Assembly (NCBI GenBank): GCA_021604805.1
Contig: BQJR01000003.1
Coordinates: forward strand, 1-64,000
Origin: Planctomycetota bacterium
GTDB lineage: Bacteria; Planctomycetota; B15-G4
Reading direction: 5' to 3'
DNA length: 64,000 bases
Both the position numbers and the translations under genes were made by a program. The notes beneath the pieces were generated by a model. The model saw nothing but the letters and a program-made list of their open reading frames with translations. It was not told the origin of the DNA and ran no database searches. How positions within the stretch are numbered: the stretch's first letter is position 1; each line of letters opens with the position of its first letter. Positions 9,037 through 17,565 of the stretch are shown here, piece by piece.

Positions 9037-10149
9037 CTACTGCACGGCCAGGGACGCCAGCCCCGCGGCCGCGAAGAGCGCGCCGAGGATCCAGAAGCGC
9101 ACCACGATGCGCGTCTCAGGCATCCCACCGAACTGGTAGTGGTGGTGCAAGGGGGCGCAGCGCAGCACGCGTTTGCCGCCGCTGAACTTGAAGTAACCCA
9201 CCTGTGTCATCACCGAGAAAGCCTCGAGCACGAACACGCCGCCGATGATGAACAACACCAGTTCGTGCTTGGTGACGACCGCCACGTAGCCGAGCAAGCT
9301 GCCCAGCGGCAGGCTGCCTGTGTCGCCCATGAACACCAGCGCGGGTGGCGCGTTGAACCACAAGAAGCCGAGCGTGGCGCCAGCCATGCCCGCGCAGAAC
9401 ACGGTCATCTCTTGGGCGCGCGGCACGTAGAGCAAGTCGAGCTGAAGCGACTCGGCGCGACCGACGGCGAAGCTCACGGCGGCCATGGCCACGGCGGCCA
9501 CGATGAGCGCGCCGGGCGCCAAGCCGTCCATGCCATCGGTGAGGTTCACGGCGTTGCTCGTGCCGATCACCACGACCATCACGAAGAGCATGTGCGGCAG
9601 GCCGCCCAGTCCCGAGAGATCGATGGCGAGGTCGCTGAACGGCACGTGCAACCAGAGCAGCTCGGGCACCGGTTGCTTCTGGAAGATGCGCGTGACGACG
9701 AAGGCGAGCGCGGCCGCGATCAGGATCTGCAGCCCGGCTTTGGTCGCCGCCTGCAGGCCCTTCTTGCCGGGGTGAGTGAGCTTGACCCAGTCGTCGATCA
9801 TGCCGATCAGGCCGTAACCCACGGTGGACAGGATCGCGAGCAGCACGTAGCTGTTGCTCAGGTCGCCGCAGATCACGCCGGCGGCCAGCACCGCACCCAC
9901 GATCATGATGCCGCCCATGGTGGGCGTCTTGGGCTTGGAGCGGTTGATCGTGTTGAGCTGCTCGCTGTCGGTGCAGTCGGTGGTCTCGATGACCTGCTTG
10001 CCGTTCAGGTAGCGCAGCAAGCGCGGCCCGAAGGCGAGCGCGCACACGAAGCCGAGGATGGCGGCCAAGCCCGCGCGAGCAGCCAGCGATTGCAGCGCGC
10101 CGAGCGGCGCCCAGAGCGCGACGAGCTCGTCGAGGAAGGCGAGGATCAC
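9037..10149 (-). CDS. mraY: Phospho-N-acetylmuramoyl-pentapeptide transferase
   Basis: 370 aa with a GTG start that overlaps the murF stop by 4 nt. Moves phospho-MurNAc-pentapeptide onto undecaprenyl phosphate, giving lipid I. About ten hydrophobic segments; marks are TPTMGGIMI, VGYGLIGMIDDWVKL, the aspartate-rich active-site loop NAVNLTDGMDGLA, FMGDTGSLPLGSLLG, and the C-terminal HHHYQFGGMPETRIVVRFWI. All the acidic residues expected for Mg2+ binding are visible. Confidence 0.96.
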   Translation of the reverse strand: MILAFLDELVALWAPLGALQSLAARAGLAAILGFVCALAFGPRLLRYLNGKQVIETTDCTDSEQLNTINRSKPKTPTMGGIMIVGAVLAAGVICGDLSNSYVLLAILSTVGYGLIGMIDDWVKLTHPGKKGLQAATKAGLQILIAAALAFVVTRIFQKQPVPELLWLHVPFSDLAIDLSGLGGLPHMLFVMVVVIGTSNAVNLTDGMDGLAPGALIVAAVAMAAVSFAVGRAESLQLDLLYVPRAQEMTVFCAGMAGATLGFLWFNAPPALVFMGDTGSLPLGSLLGYVAVVTKHELVLFIIGGVFVLEAFSVMTQVGYFKFSGGKRVLRCAPLHHHYQFGGMPETRIVVRFWILGALFAAAGLASLAVQ

Positions 10150-11531
10150 GGCGCGGCGGCCGCTTGGCTCGCGAGCGCACCGAAGAGTCGCTCGAGCGCC
10201 ATGCCGCGCGAGGCTTTGAGCAACACCAAGTCACCGGGACGCAGCATGTCGGCCATGCGCTGCGCTGCCTCACTGCGATCCGCGCAGGCGTAACAGACCT
10301 CTGCGGGCATGCCTGCGTCGACGGCGCCTTCCACGAGTTGCGCGGCGTAGCGTCCGACCGCCACGAGTTGCGCGGGCAGGGTGGCGCCCAGCGCGCGCCC
10401 CGCCTCGCGATGAAAGCGCTTGGCCTTGCGACCGAGTTCGAGCATGTCGCCCACGATGCACACGCGACGCGAGTCGTGACCCAACTCGGCCACCGTGCGC
10501 GCGGCAGCGGCGAGCGAGCCGGGGTTGGCGTTGTAGCTGTCGTCGAGGACGGTGATCTGCCCCACGCGACGCAGTTGCAAGCGACCGGGCGGCGGCGCGA
10601 TGCGTCCCATGCCGAGCGCGGCCACGCGCAGGTCGAGGCCCATCACGCGCGCGACGGCCAGCGCGGCCAGTGCGTTGAGCACGGCGTGGTGACCGAGGTG
10701 TGCCACGCGCACGGGCAGCTTGCCGTCGACCACGAAGCGCGTGGATTCGAGATCGCAACGCACGTTCTCGGCGCGCACGTCGGCCGCCGGATCGAGGCCG
10801 AAACTCACGACCTCGCCCGGCGCGCGCGCGGCGAGCTCGGCGAAGCTGGGGTCGTCACGGTTGAGCACCGACACGGCGCGGCCGACCAGACCGTCGAGCA
10901 GACTGCCTTTCTCTTGGCGCACACCTTCGAGATCACCCAAGCCTTCGAGGTGCCCGGTCTGGCAGTTCGTGATCACGCCGATCTCGGGCTCGACCAACTG
11001 CGCCAGCGAGGCGATCTCGCCCGGCGCGTTGCTGCCCGCTTCCACGACCACGGCCTCGCTGTCGTTCTCGATGCCGAGCAAGGAGAGCGGCACGCCCACG
11101 CTGTTGTTGTAGCTACCGGGCGAGGCCACTGTGCGTCGCTGACTGCCGAGCGCGCCGGCGGTGAGGTCCTTGGTGCCGGTCTTGCCGTTCGTCCCCGTGA
11201 CGGCCACCACGATCGGGTCGTTCGACTTGCGCGCGCGCACGCGCACGGCGTGCCCCAACGCACCCAGCGCGGCGAGGCTGTCGCCCACCACGATCTGCGG
11301 TTCCAGACCGGGCAGCTCGCGTTCGGTGAGCACGCCGATCGCGCCGGCGGCGCGCGCGGTGGTCGCGAACTCGTGACCGTCGAAGCGGTCGCCCTTGATG
11401 CACACGAAGAGATCGCCGGGGCGCACTTCGCGCGAGTCGATCACCACGCGTTGCGCGCGTTGCTTACCGACTTCGCCGCGGAGCTGACCGCCCACGAGCT
11501 TGGCGGCGTGTTCGAGTCTCAGAGGGTCCAC
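10146..11531 (-). CDS. murF: UDP-MurNAc-tripeptide:D-Ala-D-Ala ligase
   Basis: 461 aa, GTG start. Adds the D-Ala-D-Ala dipeptide with ATP. Marks: VRPGDLFVCIKGDRFDGHEF in the N-terminal domain, the ATP loop VTGTNGKTGTKD, VVEAGSNAPGEIASLAQLVEP, TNCQTGHLEGLG, LDDSYNANPGS, and GDMLELG. The start overlaps the end of murE by 13 nt. A ddl gene to make its dipeptide substrate is not in the window. Confidence 0.94.
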   Translation of the reverse strand: MDPLRLEHAAKLVGGQLRGEVGKQRAQRVVIDSREVRPGDLFVCIKGDRFDGHEFATTARAAGAIGVLTERELPGLEPQIVVGDSLAALGALGHAVRVRARKSNDPIVVAVTGTNGKTGTKDLTAGALGSQRRTVASPGSYNNSVGVPLSLLGIENDSEAVVVEAGSNAPGEIASLAQLVEPEIGVITNCQTGHLEGLGDLEGVRQEKGSLLDGLVGRAVSVLNRDDPSFAELAARAPGEVVSFGLDPAADVRAENVRCDLESTRFVVDGKLPVRVAHLGHHAVLNALAALAVARVMGLDLRVAALGMGRIAPPPGRLQLRRVGQITVLDDSYNANPGSLAAAARTVAELGHDSRRVCIVGDMLELGRKAKRFHREAGRALGATLPAQLVAVGRYAAQLVEGAVDAGMPAEVCYACADRSEAAQRMADMLRPGDLVLLKASRGMALERLFGALASQAAAAP

Positions 11532-13057
11532 AACACCTCCTTGGCGACTTCACGGTCGTCGAAGGGCAACACTTGGTCGCCGATGGTCTGGGTGGTCTCG
11601 TGACCCTTGCCGGCGAGCAGCACCACGTCGCCACTCTCGGCGGCGCGACACGCAGCATCGATGGCCGCGCGACGATCGCTCAGCACCGCGCAGCGCGAGC
11701 GCGTGCCACTGGGCACGCCTTCCAAGATCTCGTCGAGGATCACTTCGGGCGGCTCGCTGCGTGGGTTGTCCGAGGTCACGTAGAGACGGTCGGCCCAGCG
11801 CGCGACGGCGGCGCCCATGAGCGGACGCTTGCTGCGGTCGCGATCGCCGCCGCACCCGAAGACCACGTGCAGCCGACCACGCGTGAGCGGGCGCAGCAAC
11901 TCGAGCACCTTCTCTAGCGCGTCGGGTGTGTGCGCGTAGTCGACGAGCACGCGGAAGTCTTGCCCGCAGTGGATCGGTTGCAGGCGCCCGGGCACGGACT
12001 GCAGCGCGGCGAGGCCGGTGCGCAGCGCAGCGGGCGGCAAGCCCAGCGCGAGCGCGGCACTGGCCGCGGCCAACGCGTTGCTCACGTTGTGGCGACCGAC
12101 CATGCGCAAGTCGCAGGGCACGTCGAGCGCGTGGGCGGCGGCGCGCAGACGGAAGGCGGCGCCGTCGGTGTCGAGGCGTTGCAGCGTGGCGCTCACGTCG
12201 GCGTCGTGCTCCAGGCCGAAGCGCGTGACCTGCGCGGCGGTGCGTTCGGAGAGTGCCGCGCTGAAAGGGTCGTCGGCATTGAGCACGGCGTGCGCGTCGC
12301 TCGACAGACCTTCGAAGAGCAAGGCCTTGGCGTCGCCGTAGCGTTCCATGTCGCCGTGGAAATCGAGGTGGTCGCGGCTCAGGTTCGTGAACACACCGAC
12401 GTCGAAGTCGATGCCGTCGGTGCGACCCAGCGCGAGCGCGTGCGAGGACACTTCCATCACGGCGGTGGAGAGGTTCTCGTCGACCATGCGCGCGAGCAGC
12501 GCTTGCAACTCGAGCGCGTCGGGAGTGGTGTTCGCCAGCGGCACGTGCGTCTCGCCGAGCTGCGCGCCGAGTGTTCCGATCAAGCCGGAGCTGCGACCGT
12601 CCATGCTCAACATCGAGCGCAACATCCACGACACGGTGGTCTTCCCGTTGGTGCCCGTGATGCCCACCACCGCGAGCCGGCGCGAGGGATGACGATAGAA
12701 GGTGCTCGCCACCAGCGGCTTCGCGGCAGCCACCGAAGGCACGCCCACGAAGGCCACACCCTCGGGCAACTCGGGACGCCGTTCCGCGAGCACCCCGACG
12801 GCGCCGCGGCTCAAGGCTTCTTGCAGATGCGCGAGGCCGTCGTCGCCCGCACCACGCGCACTCGGACTGGCCACGAACAAGTCGCCCGGTTGCACGCGCG
12901 CGCTGTGTCCGGCGAGCCCCGTGACCACGCACTCCCCCCCCTGCACGGAAACATCCGCGAGGGCCTCGACGAGCGGGCGGGCGAGATCATGGAGCGACAG
13001 GCGGTTCACGCTGTGCCTCATTAGGCGCCACGGAATCGTGGATTCAAGCGTGCTCAC
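11519..13057 (-). CDS. murE: UDP-MurNAc-L-Ala-D-Glu--meso-diaminopimelate ligase
   Basis: 512 aa. Adds the third residue of the stem peptide. Marks: GDLFVASPSARGAGDDG, the ATP loop GITGTNGKTTVSW (near residue 132), TTPDALELQ, EVSSHALALGR, NLSRDHLDFH, DYAHTPDALEKVL, and FGCGGDRDRSKRPLM. The substrate-choice motif reads TSDNPRSEPP (near residue 430); DNPR is the signature of meso-DAP rather than L-Lys ligases, so the wall is predicted to be of DAP type. Overlaps the ftsI stop by 4 nt. Confidence 0.95.
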   Translation of the reverse strand: MSTLESTIPWRLMRHSVNRLSLHDLARPLVEALADVSVQGGECVVTGLAGHSARVQPGDLFVASPSARGAGDDGLAHLQEALSRGAVGVLAERRPELPEGVAFVGVPSVAAAKPLVASTFYRHPSRRLAVVGITGTNGKTTVSWMLRSMLSMDGRSSGLIGTLGAQLGETHVPLANTTPDALELQALLARMVDENLSTAVMEVSSHALALGRTDGIDFDVGVFTNLSRDHLDFHGDMERYGDAKALLFEGLSSDAHAVLNADDPFSAALSERTAAQVTRFGLEHDADVSATLQRLDTDGAAFRLRAAAHALDVPCDLRMVGRHNVSNALAAASAALALGLPPAALRTGLAALQSVPGRLQPIHCGQDFRVLVDYAHTPDALEKVLELLRPLTRGRLHVVFGCGGDRDRSKRPLMGAAVARWADRLYVTSDNPRSEPPEVILDEILEGVPSGTRSRCAVLSDRRAAIDAACRAAESGDVVLLAGKGHETTQTIGDQVLPFDDREVAKEVLWTL

Positions 13058-14814
13058 CCCCGCGTCCCTTTCAGTGTGAGTCCGAGGTAGGGCGCCAGCG
13101 AGCGGATCAGACGCCCCATCGCGGGCGCCGCCGACTGGCTGGCGTAGCGCGCGTTGCGCGGCCGACGGACGCTCAGCACGAGCGTCACGACGGGGTCGTT
13201 CGCGGGCACCATCGCCACGTAGGAGTGCATTTCGTCGCCGGATTCGAGGTCGTCTTCGAGGCGCGCGGTGCCGGTTTTCCCGGCCACGGCGAGCCCCAAG
13301 GACTTCATCTCCTGACAGGCCCCCTCCTCCACGACGCGCTGCATCCAGCCGCGCACGGTTTCAGCGGTGTCTGGGTGAAAGACCGGAGTCGGCAACGCGT
13401 GCGGAAACTCCTCGAACTCGCCGTCGACACCGTTGCTCACCGAGGCCACCAGGCGCGGCGGACGGTACTGGCCGTCGGTGAGCGCGTTGATCGCGGCGGC
13501 GAACTGCACCGTGCTGAGCGTGATCGCCTGACCACGCGCGATCTGCGCCACGTGGTAGCGACGGTGCCACTTCTCGAGCGGGTCGAAGTGACCTTGAGCT
13601 TCACCGAAGAGCGGCAGGCCCGTGTCGGTTCCCAGGCCGAGGTTCACCAGGTACTGGTAGAGCGGCGCCATCGCTGCGGCGTCGCGCGGGCGATCCTCGG
13701 GCGTGATGCGCGTCATGATCGTGGCCATCCCGATGTTGCTCGAGTGGACCAGGATCTCGGCGAGGTCGAGCGCGTGGTCTTGCGGGTGGCTGTCGCGCAC
13801 CTTGGACCAGTACTCGAACTTGCTGCAATCGATGGGCGGATCAGAGGTGTGCGCGAGGCCCAGGTCGAGCGCTGCCGCCATCATGAGCGGCTTGAAGCTG
13901 GAGCCGGGGTTGTACTGGTCTTGCACCGAACCGAGTCGCATGCCGGCGGTGGTGATGCTCCCGCGGCGATCGGGATCGAGACGCGGCACCGAAGCCAGGG
14001 CGAGCAGGTCACCGTTGCGCGCATCGAGCACCACCCCCACAGCGCGCTCGGCCTCCTGACTGTTCATCAACTCGAGCAACTCTTGTTCCACGAGTTGCTG
14101 CACCTTCACGTCGAGGGTGAGCGTGACGTCGAGGCCGTGGAAGGGAGCTTGCACCGGCAGGCGCGGGTCGACCTGTTCGAGCCCGCGGTGATCCACGCGC
14201 ACGTTGCGTTCGCCGTCGGAGCCTTCGAGCCAGACTTCGAGACCGCGCTCGAGACCCGACGCGCCCTTGCCCGCCGAGTCGAGGAAGCCGATCAAGTTGC
14301 CAGCCGTGCTGCCCCACGGATAGCGGCGCACCGAGACCTCGTGGACATCGAGGCCTTTGAACTCGTCGCCGAGGCCCGCGCGGATCCACTGCTGTGTGTC
14401 GGGGTCGGACACGGGCAGTCCGAGCGTGCGGTTCTTGTCGCCCATCAAGTTCTGGATGAGCGCGTCGGGCGAGGCGGAGACCGCGGGCGCGAGCAGGTCG
14501 GCGATGCGGCGCGCATGCTTCACGCGCTCACCCGGGGTGCGCGTGACGCCGGTGAGCTTGGGCGGCCACACGTCCACACGCAGCGCTTGCTCGTTGCTCG
14601 CCAGCGCCCGGCCGTGGCGGTCGAAGATCTGCCCACGTTGCGCCGGCACGACGCGCGTGCGCAAGGTGGCTGCGAGCACTTCGGCGCGCGCCTGTTCGTT
14701 CAGACTGAGGTGCAAGTATCCGAGGCGCCCGGCGAGCAGCACGAGCGCGAAGAGCAGCAGGCCGGAGAAGCGCAGCACGAGGATGCGGCCGCGCGCCAGG
14801 TCGTGGATGTCCAT
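13054..14814 (-). CDS. ftsI: Division-type penicillin-binding protein (FtsI/PBP3-like transpeptidase)
   Basis: 586 aa. One N-terminal membrane anchor (about residues 11-32), then the dimerisation domain with the RGQIFDRHGRALA motif of class B PBPs, then the transpeptidase domain. Active-site motifs: SSFK (near 306), SSN (near 358) and KTGT (near 515). It cross-links septal peptidoglycan and should pair with the FtsW encoded downstream. No PASTA repeats. ATG 14814 overlaps the ftsL-like stop (TGATG), which rules out the longer frame. Confidence 0.93.
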   Translation of the reverse strand: MDIHDLARGRILVLRFSGLLLFALVLLAGRLGYLHLSLNEQARAEVLAATLRTRVVPAQRGQIFDRHGRALASNEQALRVDVWPPKLTGVTRTPGERVKHARRIADLLAPAVSASPDALIQNLMGDKNRTLGLPVSDPDTQQWIRAGLGDEFKGLDVHEVSVRRYPWGSTAGNLIGFLDSAGKGASGLERGLEVWLEGSDGERNVRVDHRGLEQVDPRLPVQAPFHGLDVTLTLDVKVQQLVEQELLELMNSQEAERAVGVVLDARNGDLLALASVPRLDPDRRGSITTAGMRLGSVQDQYNPGSSFKPLMMAAALDLGLAHTSDPPIDCSKFEYWSKVRDSHPQDHALDLAEILVHSSNIGMATIMTRITPEDRPRDAAAMAPLYQYLVNLGLGTDTGLPLFGEAQGHFDPLEKWHRRYHVAQIARGQAITLSTVQFAAAINALTDGQYRPPRLVASVSNGVDGEFEEFPHALPTPVFHPDTAETVRGWMQRVVEEGACQEMKSLGLAVAGKTGTARLEDDLESGDEMHSYVAMVPANDPVVTLVLSVRRPRNARYASQSAAPAMGRLIRSLAPYLGLTLKGTRG

Positions 14815-15071
14815 CAGTCGAGCACCTCTCCGAAGGTCGTGATCTGCTGCCCCGTCGTGGACAGGTCCTGCATGCCGCGTTGCAGCGCGACGTGGCCCGC
14901 CGCGAGGCGACGCTGAGCGTCGGCCGTGCGCAACGCGCACTTGCGCAGGGCGTAGCGTTCGGCCACGACCTCGCTGCGCACGAGCACCGTGATGAGTGAC
15001 ACCGCGAGCAGAGCGCCGCCGGCCAAGAGGCGCAGTCCCACGCCTCGGAACTCCGAACCCGCGCGACTCAT
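14814..15071 (-). CDS. FtsL-like small bitopic membrane protein
   Basis: 85 aa. One hydrophobic segment (about residues 13-31) followed by a periplasmic helix with heptad-like leucines and alanines (about 38-72). Sequence similarity to FtsL is not obvious, as is normal for this family; the call rests on size, topology and position exactly between rsmH and ftsI, with 4-nt and 1-nt overlaps on its two sides. FtsL proteins link FtsB/FtsQ to FtsW/FtsI. No ftsB or ftsQ was seen nearby. Confidence 0.7.
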   Translation of the reverse strand: MSRAGSEFRGVGLRLLAGGALLAVSLITVLVRSEVVAERYALRKCALRTADAQRRLAAGHVALQRGMQDLSTTGQQITTFGEVLD

Positions 15072-15970
15072 GAAGCGTCCCGGGGTCGTGCGGCGACGCC
15101 ACGCACACGCGCGGAGCGGCTGCGGGTGTTGCGGCGTTGTTCGGTGAGCGTTGGGCGCAACGGCTTGCGCGAGAGCAGCTCGGCGCGTTGCGTGTCGGCG
15201 AAGGCGCGGAAGGTCTCCTTCACGATGCGGTCTTCGCCGGAGTGGAAGGAGATCACCACGAGTCGACCGCCGGGTGCGAGCAGGTCGAGCGCGGCGGGCA
15301 ACGCCTCGCGCAGCAGATCGAGCTCCGCGTTGACGGCCATGCGCAGCGCTTGGAACACGCGCGTGGCCGGGTGGATCTTGCCCCCGCGACGGCGCAGCAC
15401 GGTTTCCACGTGCGTGCGCAGGTCACCGGTGGAACGCCACGGGCGCCGCTCGCGTCGTTCCACGAAGGACTGCGCGAGCTTGGCGGCTCGTGGTTCGTCG
15501 CCGAAGTCGCGCAGGATGTTCGTGAGTTCTTCTTCGCTCGCGCGGTTGAGCAGGTCGGCGGCGGTGCGCGCTTGGCTGCGATCCATGCGCATGTCGAGCG
15601 GGCCGTCGGTGCGCAGACTGAAACCGCGCACGCTCTCGTCGAGCTGCATCGAGGACACGCCCAAGTCGAGCAGGATCGCGTCGGCGCGTACGCCGCGCTT
15701 GCGCAAACGCGCGAGACAACTCACCGAGTCGCCGTGCTCGAGTTGCACGCGCTCGGCGAAGGGCGCCAAGCGCACCTCGGCGAGCGACAGCGCTTCGGCG
15801 TCGCGATCACACGCGATGACCGAAGCGCCGGCACCGGCGGCCTCCAGGAAGGCCATGCTGTGACCGCCGGCACCAGCAGTCAGGTCGATGAGTTGACGGC
15901 CCGGGGCCGCTCCGAGGAGTTCCACGACCTCCCCCGCCATCACGGGAATGTGGCTCCTCGGCGCGTCCAC
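15068..15970 (-). CDS. rsmH: 16S rRNA (cytosine1402-N4)-methyltransferase
   Basis: 300 aa. SAM-dependent enzyme (older name MraW) that methylates C1402 of 16S rRNA in the ribosomal P site. Marks: HIPVMAGEVVELL, the SAM loop DLTAGAGGHSMAFLE, DAILLDLGVSSMQLDE, RGFSLRTDGPLDMRMD, THVETVLRRRGGKIHPATRVFQALRMAVNAEL, and VISFHSGEDRIVK. The start is GTG 15970, with GGAGGAGG four bases upstream. Second gene of the dcw cluster, 35 bp after mraZ. Confidence 0.95.
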   Translation of the reverse strand: MDAPRSHIPVMAGEVVELLGAAPGRQLIDLTAGAGGHSMAFLEAAGAGASVIACDRDAEALSLAEVRLAPFAERVQLEHGDSVSCLARLRKRGVRADAILLDLGVSSMQLDESVRGFSLRTDGPLDMRMDRSQARTAADLLNRASEEELTNILRDFGDEPRAAKLAQSFVERRERRPWRSTGDLRTHVETVLRRRGGKIHPATRVFQALRMAVNAELDLLREALPAALDLLAPGGRLVVISFHSGEDRIVKETFRAFADTQRAELLSRKPLRPTLTEQRRNTRSRSARVRGVAARPRDAS

Positions 15971-16005
15971 CCGACCTCCTCCGACCAGTTGAAGTGCGAG
16001 CGCGA

Positions 16006-16449
16006 TCAACGCAGCACCTTCTGGGCGTTGCTTTCGTAGTTCTCGTCTGCAGAGGCCTGGCTCTTGGCGAAGGCCTCCGGGTTCCACAGCTCCACGCGGC
16101 GACCGACGCCGGCGAAGAGCACCTTGTCCGCGAGCGCGGCCTTGGTTTTCAGTTCCTCGGGGACCAGCAGGCGGCCGGCCTTGTCGACGGTGCAGCCCTC
16201 GGCCGAGGTGTAGAAGCTGCGCGCGAACTCGCGGTTCTCGGCGTCGCCCTGGGGGCCGTCTTCGAGGGTGTCCGCCATGCGGGCGAACTCGTCCTCGGTG
16301 TAGAGGTAGAGGCAGCCGTCGAGGCCCTTGGTGAGCACCACGGCGTTCCCCGCGCCGAGCTCCCGGAGCACCTCCTGGACCTTACGCGGCACCGAGACGC
16401 GATTCTTCGCGTCGAGCGTGTGCGTCCAACGGCCCATGAACAACTTCAT
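16006..16449 (-). CDS. mraZ: Transcriptional regulator MraZ
   Basis: 147 aa. First gene of the dcw cluster; MraZ is a ring-shaped AbrB-fold DNA-binding protein that represses its own operon. Two AbrB-like halves are visible: MGRWTHTLDAKNRVSVPRKV near the N-terminus and GCTVDKAGRLLVPEEL in the second half, each with the DxxGR/DxKNR-type turn that contacts DNA. ATG 16449 is chosen because the family begins at this MKLFMGRW segment. Its binding boxes lie 54-88 bp upstream. Confidence 0.93.
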   Translation of the reverse strand: MKLFMGRWTHTLDAKNRVSVPRKVQEVLRELGAGNAVVLTKGLDGCLYLYTEDEFARMADTLEDGPQGDAENREFARSFYTSAEGCTVDKAGRLLVPEELKTKAALADKVLFAGVGRRVELWNPEAFAKSQASADENYESNAQKVLR

Positions 16450-16811
16450 CTGCCAGCGACCCCTGCTGGAACCTTCGATTGACCCAAGAGGGCCGCACCT
16501 TATCCCACTCTCTCCCACCGTGTTGGAGAATCTCCCATTTTTTGCCTGCGGTGCTTGAACACGGGCAAAACGGCGGCTCGAGCCAGCAGAGGCTGCACGG
16601 GAGAACGCCACAGAAAGGCGTGAACACGCCTCGATTTCCGCAGGGCACGCGTCGGTGGGACGCGGTGGGCCGACTTTGACCAGCTGCCGCTCAGCCGGCA
16701 CGCCGGGAGGGCAACTGGGGCTGGCGCGGCGCGCGGCCCAACGGGGGAACGCTCGGTCCGCGACCGACCTGTCGCGCGGACGACGACAGCGCGCCCGGCG
16801 AGGGCTTCAGC
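16450..16811. promoter_or_regulatory. mraZ upstream region
   Basis: 362 bp without a supported gene between the zinc-ribbon protein and mraZ. The mraZ-proximal part holds the MraZ boxes (separate entry) in an AT-richer stretch (16490-16580) that must also carry the dcw promoter; I could not assign -35 and -10 hexamers with confidence because the boxes appear to overlap them. The distal part (16580-16811) shows only short GC inverted repeats. Confidence 0.6.
16503..16537 (-). promoter_or_regulatory. MraZ-binding repeat array (TGGGA boxes, 10-bp period)
   Basis: On the mraZ strand TGGGA occurs at 16533-16537, 16513-16517 and 16503-16507, with a degenerate copy (TCCAA) at 16523-16527, so all four slots are exactly 10 bp apart. 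This matches the known MraZ operator, direct TGGGN repeats separated by 5 bp (Escherichia coli and other bacteria). It implies autoregulation of the whole dcw cluster. Confidence 0.85.
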
Positions 16812-17462
16812 TCAGCTGGCGGCGGGTTCCTCGTCGCCACCTTCGGCAACCGGCACCTCGGCCTCGGAGGCCTCAGAAGCCTCGGACTCCGCTCCGGCAG
16901 CCGGGCTCGGCGGATCGTCGGCCTCGGCCTTCGCGGAGCCAGGCGCGTCGCTCAGATCTTCTTCCGGCAGGTCGGCCGTCATCAGCTTCATGAGCTCGTT
17001 GCGCGTGCTCAGGAGGTCTTCGGCCGAGAGGTGCGGCGCCGGCACGATCAACTCGGGCTCCCCCGCTCCGCGCGACACGACCATGATCTCTGCGCCGTCG
17101 CGACGCTCGAAGCCCTTGAGGCGCAGGTGACGCTTGCGCACGAGCACGAGCCCGATCAGGTAGCTCAGGCGACGCGAGAGCGCGTCGGTTCGATCCAGCA
17201 AGCCCTCGAAGACTTCACGCAGCAGCGCGTAGTCCACCACCGGTCGCGAGTCGCCCTGCTCCGCGCGACGATGGCGCCACGAGAACGAACGCGGCGGTTT
17301 CTCCACCGACTCTCCACACGCTTCGCAGTAGTCCTGGCGGCGCGGTTGCTCCGGCTCGAGTTCGAGCACGGCGGTGACCATCGCGCCTGCAGGCAAGGCG
17401 ACCTCACACGCTTGGCAGCGCTCGCTCGGGGCGGGGATCTTCCAGTCGTCGCGGTCGGCCAC
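16812..17462 (-). CDS. Zinc-ribbon protein of unknown function with acidic tail
   Basis: 216 aa. Four cysteines in two CxxC pairs (C16/C19 in SERCQACEVAL and C46/C49 in DYCEACGE) form a probable treble-clef or ribbon zinc site. An Arg-rich middle follows (about residues 60-125), then a Ser/Glu/Ala-rich acidic tail (about 165-216). No enzyme motif is seen, and no function is claimed. GTG 17462 is preferred over the upstream start at 17516 because a promoter with its start point near 17481 lies between them. Transcribed divergently from dnaE. Confidence 0.72.
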   Translation of the reverse strand: MADRDDWKIPAPSERCQACEVALPAGAMVTAVLELEPEQPRRQDYCEACGESVEKPPRSFSWRHRRAEQGDSRPVVDYALLREVFEGLLDRTDALSRRLSYLIGLVLVRKRHLRLKGFERRDGAEIMVVSRGAGEPELIVPAPHLSAEDLLSTRNELMKLMTADLPEEDLSDAPGSAKAEADDPPSPAAGAESEASEASEAEVPVAEGGDEEPAAS

Positions 17463-17487
17463 GGTGCGTCTCAACGGGGAGCCGCCG

Positions 17488-17516
17488 ACGCTAGCAGCCC
17501 GCCCCGGCACACTCAA
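17488..17516 (-). promoter_or_regulatory. Candidate promoter of the zinc-ribbon gene
   Basis: On the minus strand TTGAGT (17511-17516), a 17-bp spacer and TAGCGT (17488-17493). The start point would be near 17481, about 19 nt before the GTG start. It faces away from the dnaE promoter only 14 bp further on. Confidence 0.45.
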
Positions 17517-17530
17517 GCTGACGCCATGCG

Positions 17531-17559
17531 TTGAACGTTGCGCGGCGTGGCTCTAGCGT
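17531..17559 (+). promoter_or_regulatory. Candidate dnaE promoter
   Basis: TTGAAC (17531-17536), a 17-bp spacer and TAGCGT (17554-17559). A start point 6-7 nt after the -10 box falls on or next to the dnaE ATG at 17566, so the transcript may be leaderless; no Shine-Dalgarno sequence is visible there. Confidence 0.45.
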
Positions 17560-17565
17560 GTGTGC

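Noticed and set aside
16655..16993. Small plus-strand frame opposite the zinc-ribbon gene
   Set aside because: Arg/Pro-rich, overlaps the acidic tail of the minus-strand gene and lacks a promoter or ribosome-binding site.
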